Below are positions 55,750 through 64,000 of a DNA stretch of 64,000 nucleotides, one piece after another (the first letter of the stretch is position 1; each line of letters begins with the position of its first letter). The position numbers and the translations under genes are program-made. Source of the DNA: Physcomitrium patens (Eukaryota > Streptophyta > Bryopsida > Funariales > Funariaceae); the NCBI RefSeq assembly GCF_000002425.4, contig NC_037256.1, positions 10,188,269-10,252,268 of the forward strand, read 5' to 3'. Below the pieces are notes generated by a model. That model made no database searches and was not told the DNA's origin. It saw nothing but the letters and a program-made list of their open reading frames with translations.

Positions 55750-57040
55750 GTTGTGTATATTACTTTTTCGGTGAATGTCTGTCTGGTTTAGTTTTCTCCC
55801 TATGTTCCGGTGTGATTTTGCTGGAGGACTGCTTTAGTGTCTTAGAATGATGGTGCAATATCAGTCGCTGGAGCCCTGCATGTGTTTGCAGCTCTGAATA
55901 TATTTCGTCGTAATTAGGTGTTGAGTTGACGATTTATTTTTATTTTTATTTTGTGTGTGTCTGCTTTGTAATTGGCTCTACCAGACTGCAGGTTCAAGCT
56001 GAGGTGGAGTTAATACTACTATTCCTTTCTGCGTCTGAGTTGCAATTGGAGCCTGGTGTTCACAGGTACACGGATCATTCTCCTTTCCTTTCCTAATCGT
56101 TCGTGTTAGCCAGCTTGGGAGGCTAGAGATGCCGTGGCAGCTTCGCTTGATTATATCGACCATTTATTAATGAACTTGTGCACTGCTTTCATTCCTTAAT
56201 GAGCATGATTGTGTTGACTAATGTCTGTTGTAGGAGTTACGTCAGGTGTAACAGTCTCGAAAGCATGTTTTAGTCACAGAGATGCTCATGTCTTGCTTGA
56301 TCCCACTCGCTTAACAGTACGTTTATGATGGCTAACTTTTCAAGACTGGTGTCGGTCATTCGTCCATTCCATATCAGGATTTTTCCGATTCAGGTGAGAA
56401 GCAGGCTGTGAGCCGAAATTGAGTGTGCAATGATACGTGAATGCAGTGTCATTGAGTATAATACTGAAAGAGCTATGTGCAGGTTGTTTGATTGGTTCAA
56501 CGCTTAATCTGCCACAACAACAACAGGGTGTTGGGACAGTGAGGCTTGCACGAGCAAGTCGACAACGAGACTTGAAATGAACTGTTGTGGGCAATGCCGG
56601 TGAATCAGAAGCAAACCCTTCTAATGGGCCGGATGAAGTGGAATGCTTAATCCAAATGCAGGCGGTAACCCTTCTGAGCTAAAGAAAGATGCAGAGGTCT
56701 AGGGGAGAACTGGCTAGGGTGTGATGAGTGCTTCCGTAAGCAACTCATGCGAGCTCAACCACGTACCCTTGAGACAAGACCCGTCTGCCATCGCACAAGG
56801 GCAACGCACCATTGCGTGAGCCCTTGTTGTTTTGTCTATCACTCTTGAGCTATTACAATTTGCGATTGTTTGTGTACCTGGTCAAGGAAAGTCCAAATAA
56901 AAAGTGCACAAATATATCGACCGTGTGAGCTATGTGGCTTACGACGACCACGCCTTCAGCGCTTTCGCCAAGCGTGTCAGCCAAGCCACGCTCCACGGCA
57001 ACTTTCCTAGTCTTCACTCACCCTTGAGCTACCTGCTCCA
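55750..57040. other. Gene-free part of the second island
   Basis: Mixed composition with many CpG but no exon I can support. Two phrases at 56,740-56,845 and 56,930-57,030 contain cacccttgagc / actcttgagc blocks. The plus-strand frame around 56,910-57,070 (VSYVAYDDHAFSAFAKRVSQ) is open for about 50 codons and unrecognised. Confidence 0.3.
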
Positions 57041-57271
57041 TTGTCTCAATCTGGGACAACAACGTATGACATACAGAGGATGATTGGCTGCAAATACTCA
57101 GTCCAATCTGTGGATGTGATTGTGAGCTCCGCGTCGAGAGCGAGTGGATAACTCACGAGCAACCCAGAAAAAGGAACGATCACGCCTCTCGCCGTCTTCC
57201 TCGACTCAGCAGCTCTATTTCGGCACGATGGGCAGGAATATAATGCTGATTCTTGTCGAAAGTTATCCACA

Positions 57272-57463
57272 TCATGCCTGCAATGCATTCAACATGGTGA
57301 GTGAGCTCCACACATAGTCAATGGATTTCAGCAGCATGAGGAAGTGAAGAAGAAATTTGAGGTCGATGATTCTGCTGCAACACTCTTCGAACTTATCGAT
57401 GTGGAGTTGTAGAACTAGCATGCTGATGATCAGTGCCAGTTTGTGGTCTGTCCCAAAGTCCAT
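57272..57463 (-). CDS. Small hydrophobic protein candidate behind a TATA box, 63 codons
   Basis: First ATG about 42 bases downstream of a canonical TATAAATA. The product begins MDFGTDHKLALIISMLVL, passes through HIDKFEECCSRIIDL and FLLHFLMLLKSID, and ends LNALQA. It is leucine-rich with two hydrophobic stretches (about residues 9-20 and 37-46) separated by a polar segment with a Cys pair. I recognise no family. The stop lies near a cattgcag motif (57,276-57,283), so alternative splicing into the overlapping minus frame at 57,288-57,046 is possible. The promoter quality makes this the best of the unrecognised candidates. Confidence 0.35.
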   Translation of the reverse strand: MDFGTDHKLALIISMLVLQLHIDKFEECCSRIIDLKFLLHFLMLLKSIDYVWSSLTMLNALQA

Positions 57464-57504
57464 CCGTGGATCTGGATACTTTGCTGTCCTTTAACTGGAG
57501 TGTG

Positions 57505-57512
57505 TATTTATA
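57505..57512 (-). promoter_or_regulatory. Canonical TATA box (TATAAATA)
   Basis: Minus-strand ctATAAATAc, in a CpG-containing region. Expected start near 57,480; the first ATG is at 57,463. Confidence 0.5.
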
Positions 57513-57711
57513 GTGGGCAGAAAAGAGGCTTTTTTATCATATATAAGAATAGTTCCCCTGATCTAGTTGGATTGTTGCACCTGGAGGCTTGCTAAATGAA
57601 CAATTTTGGATCCTACAGCGTGGCCAACGGAGTGTTTAATCAAATTTATTTTGCTGTGGAGGAGTTGCATCTTTGTGTGTATTGCACTTTTTTTTCAGTT
57701 TTTTTTCAGTT

Positions 57712-57738
57712 TTTTTTTTTTTTTTTTTTTTTTTTTCC
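57712..57738. repeat. Poly-T run
   Basis: About 25 T, preceded by two ttttttttcag-like phrases. Confidence 0.8.
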
Positions 57739-57901
57739 ATTTTAGTTTGGTACAATGTTATAACTCTCTTATCAAATCACGAGTTACCGAAATTAGAGGA
57801 GGGAGAACTCATTGCCATCCATTGCAACCTTGCAAGTTTTCTACATTGATTTGTATTCTTCTTTAAAATTGCTCTTACATAGTTGGTGGTTGTCAACTGT
57901 T

Positions 57902-57928
57902 TATATATATATATATATATATATATAT
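57902..57928. repeat. (TA)n microsatellite at the island edge
   Basis: TA run of about 27 bases where composition turns AT-rich. Confidence 0.9.
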
Positions 57929-57929
57929 G

Positions 57930-59300
57930 TTACTGAAATCTAGCTCTCATTCTTTTAATACATCTAAACGTATGTACAATTCTATTTATGTAAAACATAA
58001 TAATCATTGCAAATTACATAATTAAAAAAAAGTGTACTTTGGAGGAAAATACTATTAAACAAATTACTTCAATCGTGAGTCATCACCAATTTTTTTCGAA
58101 AGAAAGATGGAGACCATGATTTCTTTGCAAATTTCCGTAATTTAAATTCTATGGAACTAACTGTTCTCTTTGCATTGATGATTCAGCAAATTTTTGAAAA
58201 AAGTCTTTTATGAAATGTAAATCTCCATATTGCTTAAAGACGTGTCTAAAGTTTATTTTCATTCAAAGTATAAAACTTTTAAACAAACATTACTTTTTTT
58301 GGTCTTTAAACTTACTACTCTATTCAAAAATTCAATAACATCTAGAATTGATTCTAAAATTTGATAAATTTGATTCATATGTAATATAGAAGTACAAATA
58401 AAAAGATAAAATTTTGCATTCATAAAAAAAAAATTATATATTTATATATGTGTGTGTATATATATAGTATTATTACACCCATGGTTTTAGATAGTTCTTT
58501 TATTTTTGTTTTTCACATTAATGTCAATTCATCAAAATTTCACACATATACAAATTTTAATTTATAAAAATTTCATTATTATGTAAGAATAGGTGGTTTG
58601 ATTGTATGCACCCTTATGTCAGACATTATGTGCTACAAGGTGGCCAACTGCAATTTTGGACCATTAACCTATGCAATCTAGTGGCAGTGATGATTTAGAA
58701 TAAGTTGAAATTAAGATAGGTCCTATTATCAAAAGAATTATCTTATCTATAGTGCATTGTAGATAGAGATGCTTTAAAATGTAGATGGGATTTTTAACAC
58801 ATATATAAAATTATCCACAATTTTTAAAACTATTTTTAGAAGAACTAAACTCTTTGTAAATGTGCAAAAATTATCAATATAAATAAATGTGCAGAAATTG
58901 ATTTTTATATCTTATCAAAATCACTATCAATAGATTATTTCAATTTACAAATAGCTTTCCAATATATTATTAATAAAAATTCTCTTTGATTTTATCTAAA
59001 TCACTAAAAAAAAATTTATGATTCTAATCTTTAAAATATATATTATATAAAATCAAATCTTATCATGTTAAATAAAACCATGAAAATTGTTAAAAAGTTG
59101 CAAAACATATAAAATATGCATCTCTGTCTTGTATGCAAAAAGTCCTTGGTTTGATGATTGATAACTTTCAATAATTTTACCTCATGACAATTTACTTGCA
59201 AATGATATTGAAGTCCATATCATTAGAAAAAACATTGCCTTCACCTTTCTTTCCCCTCTTTTATATTCTTTCGCTTAAATGACTGTTATAACAACCATGT
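57930..59300. other. AT-rich gap between the island and ndhU
   Basis: No gene or known repeat recognised. It contains a tgtgtgtgtatata tract at 58,447-58,466 and short A/T runs. The 3' end of the ndhU transcript should lie between here and 59,945. Confidence 0.4.
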
Positions 59301-59945
59301 AATAGAGCCACTAACCAAGAGTGGCTGCAAATATAAATTTAACATATGTTAAGTTATAAAACAATTGCAATTCCAACATAAGTAAGAAAACTTACACCAT
59401 AAAACATAAACCGTCTCCTGGCAATGTAGAGGCAAGATAGTACGAGAGCTCATAATCCATCAGGCATTAGAAACTCTTAGTTAGGCTGTAACATACTACG
59501 TTTATCCTAACTCCAAGTCAACAAAAAAAATTGCGAATGGTTCAACTCAATCGCACGTCAATGTCACAAAGGGCAATATCTGTCACTGTCTTCGTTTGCA
59601 AGTAGGCCAACCTCTAGTCAAATAAATCGATTCAGAAAACATCAAATGTGTACACATTGTTTAGCTACTTCAAAACGAGCTAGCTTCGCGGTAGAGTGGA
59701 ATAGTATCATAGTTGATGTCCTCTCACAAGATGTAACATCAACACTGGTTCGGTGATGTTCACAGAAACACTAAGCCATTTGCAAGACTACAGTACAAGG
59801 AAATGTACTCCAGCTAGAGGCACAACCATGCTTCCCAGTACCTACGAGGAAACACCTAGAGGGATAGAACTACTTCATCCCAGAACCATCTGTTACATGG
59901 CAGATGTGAATGAAACTAGACGAGAGCTACACATAACACCCAGGA

Positions 59946-62138
59946 TTACATGCTTTTTTCCCACCCGTGCCCTATAACAATACTAAGGATGCAAGATAAC
60001 ACAAACCATCCAGCAAAGAAGAGTCCTACTTTGTCGTTAACTCCGTCGTCCTCAGGTGGTACCTGTGCATGATATTTTACATCAGGGGGATGAGAAAGTG
60101 AACTCAATGTATTACTAACTCTCTGCTCTGCTAGCTGATCTCTTATGACGAAAGGGAAGATAGGTGCACAATAAAATCGCAACAATAGAACGAAAGGGTC
60201 CACATTTGGAACCTCAAGAGGGCTGATTGTTGATGTAATAGCAGGAGTAAGAAACAAAGACATGAAAATGAAAAAAGAAATCTCATATTACAAGTTCTGT
60301 GTGAGGTAAGAGTATGTCTTACAACTAGAGACGTGGGATCTTGGAGACGCTGGGTTATATCAGCCTCGTACGGCCAAGCGTAGTCAACTGTGTGTGTTGC
60401 CTTACGCAACAGGCACCAATCGTACAACCGCCGCTCTTCTTCAGACGTCAGGAGATCAACAGAATCCTATAGAAACCCACGGTCCAAACTTAATGGCAGT
60501 ATCTCAGGGTCACTGTCTCACTCAGTAACTTAGAGCATATGAAGCTTAACCCTGACCTCCCTGGTTGAGCTTGAGGACCCAGATTCACGACTCTCACCAA
60601 CTCATCGAGAGAGAAACAAGAGAAATTATAGTTCATATTCAAGCACTGATAGCATCTAAGGTGTTAATCAAAGAATGAGTTTCAATATTGAGATAGGACC
60701 GGCACATCAGCACTGGATCACATTGACGATTGACAGGTGGCTACTTGGATTACTCTAAGGAATATATCACATGTCCGCCTGCAACTAGCCAGGTAGTCAC
60801 ATTAACTTGGACTCAACTTCAAACAAGATCGACTATATAGCCTACATGCCGTAATGTCATGATATACAGATACAGTCTAGAGTCAGGATTATAAACACAA
60901 CGTACCTTCAATTTGTTGAGAATCTCCTCAGTCTCTGATTCCGACAAATTTTTTTGCCGCACTTCCGCACATCGCTCTTGGTATGTTTTGACAATCTGCA
61001 AGATATTAACATCAATAACAAGAACAGTTCATCTATGTTCGCACACGGGATCTCTGCAGAGAACATTCTGTACTCGACATAATACTCCAATTCTCGAACA
61101 TGAATGATATCACCGTTAAACAAGAAATTCAATCACGTGCGAAAGCACCTCTGATGCGTTCTAATGCAATAGTCGACGATACCCATGTAATTGGGTTAGT
61201 TACATGAAGAGAGAATCACCTCTGATGAGGAAGCTTCTGGATTAACACCCAACCTTCCATAGTGGTCTTCCACGATAATGTCTGATGAACAACATGGAAT
61301 AAAGATAAGCGTCGTGAAGCTATACCTCTGTTATAATATGAGTCGATAGACCAGCTATTAGGACGAGTAACTTCCATCTTTGCCATCAACAGTTCAGATA
61401 CCAAATTTAGAACGGTTTGACTAGTTTACGAGAAAGCAGAACGATACAACCTGGTTTGGGCATGGTCACAATCATATCTAACCTACAAAACCTTTTACGG
61501 AAATATTCCAACCCCAACATGCGGACATGGACAATTCTAACAGGAGCCGATTTGGTTCTTGGTGGAGCATGAATCGATGGGAGTTGCAAGAGCTGGATGA
61601 ATGCGGCAAAGCTTTTGCATTCTGTCCAAGATTTGGGCTTTTAACATAAGTGGAAGCATCAAAGTTTCAACGCTGTGTTCAAGCCGTACGCTCGTAAAGT
61701 AAATTGATCATGTCGAGAAACGGCTGGAAATCGCATGCAAATATATGAAATAATGAATCACAAGCTTGACACTTTTAACTGAGAATCGCCCAATATATAG
61801 GTCAAGGGGAGAGAGAGAGAGAGCGAGACAAAGAGGAAAAGCCAATGTTAGAAAGACTTACTTTGGCCAGTTATGGCGCTGAGAATGTTTTCTTCATTGA
61901 TGAGGGACTTTGAGGCGGGTGCGGTGGGTGTCAATGCCACTGCTTCGGTTGGTGTAGGACTTTCAGTTTCGACTGTAGAGGTGGGAGCAGATGTGGATTC
62001 TGCTCTCACCACCAGACCTGAAGCTCTTCGACTTTGAGATATCCTCGTAATACTACACGAGGGTCTTTGGGTTCTCGAAGTAACATTTGTAGACACTGGA
62101 GACAATAGCTGACACTGGGCTGGAAGGCACTGCATCAT
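59946..62138 (-). CDS. ndhU: NDH complex subunit U (CRRL-type J-like protein), five exons
   Basis: Component of the chloroplast NAD(P)H dehydrogenase-like complex, which carries electrons from ferredoxin to plastoquinone in cyclic flow around photosystem I. Exons: 62,138-61,862, 61,281-61,220, 60,995-60,906, 60,466-60,323 and 60,062-59,946; 690 bases, 229 residues. Donors gtaagt, gtgatt, gtacgt, gtaaga and acceptors ending ag all keep frame. Residues 1-~50 (MMQCLPAQ...GLVVRA|E) look like a plastid transit peptide. From ~95 there is a J-like domain, DHYGRLGVNPEASSSE, but the HPD motif of true J proteins is absent. Then come EEERRLYDWCL and YAWPYEADITQ, characteristic of NdhU, and a single C-terminal membrane helix (GLFFAGWFVLSCILSIVIG). 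The start is the first of two adjacent ATGs. The paralogue NdhT (CRRJ) is a poorer match because it keeps J-protein features. Confidence 0.9.
61797..61830. repeat. (GA)n tract in ndhU intron 1
   Basis: Purine-rich gagagagagagagcgagac run. On the gene's strand this is a CT-rich tract close to the donor. Confidence 0.7.
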
Positions 62139-62848
62139 GGTGCTCAACTGTCTAACCACACAATACTACAAATCTTGCACGAGCAACTACAGATGGGGGA
62201 ATAAGACTCTCTCCACCTTCAATCTCAGCTGCAGCCGCAACTTCTGCCAGAGATTCACACGCACAGGAAAAAACCATCTCAAACCTACATATCGATTAAA
62301 AATTGATTCAGCTTCGACAGTTTTTGTTTTAATCAAGTCCAGACGATGCAAGAACAGAAGTATTAACCAGTAACGACAAGAAAATACGTAGTTAAACTAA
62401 TGGACAACAACCCAGCTCTCAGACTTGTCAACTACACTCCCGAACAATCCCAAATGCCATAAATCTCCCACCAGTGGTTGTGCTATCAGGAGGAACATTT
62501 TTTGCCCTGAATTCTACGACTGTTACAGGTAACGTACGCCATGAGTACATTTCGGGGAAAAACCTAGATTTCTGAATTTGTGGATATTCGACGATCTTGT
62601 CTTTCGTAAGTAAAACGGTGAAGTAATGGATGAAAGGCAATCACAAGAACTTCTGGACAAGTGTGATTAGACCAGAGTGGATTCGGGTGGCAGAGAGCGA
62701 GGCATGAAGCTCGGATGCAGAGATGGGCGTGCGATCAGCAGTTAGAGGTGCCTGTGCACCGAGGCAATCTGGGCCACTCGTCCACGCAACTTTGTGAATT
62801 CCAACCAGGTCGATTTACCCACCATTGTGTGGAGGTCTATATTTTATC
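62139..62848 (-). promoter_or_regulatory. ndhU 5' flank with a TATA-like site
   Basis: The minus-strand sequence ATAAAATATAG at 62,848-62,838 could serve as a TATA box. The ~680 bases between it and the ATG would then be leader, probably with an intron, since a possible acceptor (gtgtggttag) ends at about 62,153. Short open frames in this interval on both strands have no recognisable product. Confidence 0.3.
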
Positions 62849-62849
62849 C

Positions 62850-63650
62850 AGACAATTTGACTTCCACATTCTCATTGAACATGAGGGAGACTTAACACAT
62901 TGCAGTGTTTCGTAACACGTCTGGACCGTCTTTCTCACCAGTGTCGTATCAGCGCAGAAGATTAAATGGTCCATTGCTCATTCCCGTGCATTCAGCAGTC
63001 GAGGTAAGGAACAAGGCACTGTTTCGTGGAGCTCAAGGTGGTGTGAAACAAGGCTTCACAGGCCTCGTTTAAAACACCAGTACTGTTGCGCAGCGCCTAA
63101 ATTACAGTTCCTAATGTGCATTCTCAATCGACCAGTTGCACTAAGCGAAAATGCTCACAATCACATGCTGGAGCACAAAAATCGGTGTGTGAACGTCTCA
63201 AAACAACTCGTCGAAATTCTCGCAAACCCACATCAGAGAACGGCACAGCAATATCAGAATCTCCTGGGTTTCGACAAAAGCATGACGCGATTCGGAGAAC
63301 TTTGGTTGCATGATACAATCTCTAATTGCCCAATTTCTGCGATTCTTCAACTCTCTTGCTCCTCCCGAAAGAATAAACAGCAGCGTCAAAAGCACAGGTA
63401 GACCACAAACTGAATGATACCATAGAAATGCACTTGTTCCGTGATTGCAAACTCTGAGCAAACACGCAGAGCTGCAAAAACTAAGACAACAGATCGAGAA
63501 GCGATGAAGACCATGTAGACGAAGAATCCCACGCCGCTGAAATCGTACCTCGTGAATCGGATGAACAGAATTTTATTACATCCATTTATGACCTTCATCC
63601 TGTTTGGTGATGGATGAAACCTGGCGTTCCCACTGTAAGTTACCATAAAA
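62850..63650. other. CpG-containing region upstream of ndhU, no gene supported
   Basis: Several frames of 60-95 codons overlap on both strands (63,114-63,461), none with a recognisable motif or convincing start. It could be promoter or leader of a neighbour beyond the window. Confidence 0.3.
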
Positions 63651-64000
63651 TTCTACCATAAAATTCTATCCATGGTGTGTTTTTTGAAACTGTGTTGATC
63701 AATTTTATTATCATTTTTATTGTTATTTTTTGGTTTGGCTGTTGGCTTAGGGACGTAGCAGTAGAAATGATATTACTTGGTAGTGTTATATACTTCTACG
63801 AGTAACTTTGTGGGGCCATGGTTTTCACAATTAGAATTGGTTCACTGCCACCATTTTGCAATAGCTTTCTGTATCCCATATGAAAAAATAAATAAAAAAA
63901 TAAAAAAATAAATAATGATACAAATAAGCCACTTTGAAGGTATAGAATATAATTTATTTATTTTTGCTTGTGAGGGACATGTACTTGAAATTTGGCATTC
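63651..64000. other. AT-richer end of window
   Basis: A short direct repeat (accataaaattct twice at 63,642-63,668) and an A/T-rich (aataaataaaa) tract at 63,886-63,914. Nothing else seen. Confidence 0.4.

Noticed and set aside
55157-55750. 197-codon plus-strand frame
   Set aside because: It starts without ATG, runs through a promoter-like TATA/CT leader and ends in a translated TA microsatellite (YIYIYIYIY).
62428-62640. 70-codon minus-strand frame as an upstream ndhU exon
   Set aside because: The ndhU protein is complete from the ATG at 62,138 with a normal transit peptide, and this frame has no ATG at its start and no similarity to the family.

Overview
The window reads as nuclear DNA of a land plant. 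The evidence is a spliced nuclear gene for the chloroplast NDH-complex subunit NdhU, plant-type Ty3/gypsy chromoviruses, tRNA-derived SINE-like copies, plant TATA boxes with CT-rich leaders, and short CCCTAAA telomere-type repeats. The sharp split between AT-rich decayed retroelements and GC-richer, CpG-containing gene islands, with many long (TA)n arrays, makes me favour a moss-like bryophyte. That last step is inference; the sequence does not prove the species.

Layout. Bases 1-2,250 hold the 3' part of a plus-strand chromovirus (integrase, chromodomain, 3' LTR) carrying an LTR scrap at its start. Bases ~2,250-13,018 are one minus-strand chromovirus (element I) that was interrupted three times: twice by LTR family B, which carries an 11-bp minisatellite, and once by a 2.1-kb LTR-like insertion (family C) with its own ~180-bp tandem repeat. 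With the inserts removed, about 5.2 kb remains, a normal chromovirus length. Bases 13,018-18,790 are AT-rich debris: a gag-region fragment, a ~590-bp inverted duplication and a 100-base assembly gap. Bases 18,790-30,000 form a GC-richer island with several TATA boxes, two tandem microRNA-like hairpins at 21.85-22.19 kb, two SINE-like copies and a ~1.9-kb stretch with no CpG. Bases 30,200-32,500 hold a second gypsy lineage, 32,800-37,340 a second minus-strand chromovirus (element II), and 37,340-47,000 AT-rich sequence with TA arrays and no recognisable gene. Bases 47,000-57,900 are a second GC-richer island with promoter-like sites and short unrecognised frames. Bases 57,900-59,300 are AT-rich, and 59,300-63,650 is the ndhU region.

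The one gene I can reconstruct with confidence is ndhU on the minus strand. It has five exons and 229 codons, with all four junctions in frame and bounded by GT..AG. Its product is a plastid-targeted J-like protein with one C-terminal membrane helix. All retroelement reading frames are broken by stops and frameshifts, and the reverse-transcriptase active sites are mutated in both copies where I can read them, so no element here looks able to move by itself. The most interesting unexplained structure is the pair of imperfect hairpins behind a TATA box at 21.8 kb. They share an almost identical 34-nt 3' arm and have the architecture of a tandem MIRNA locus.
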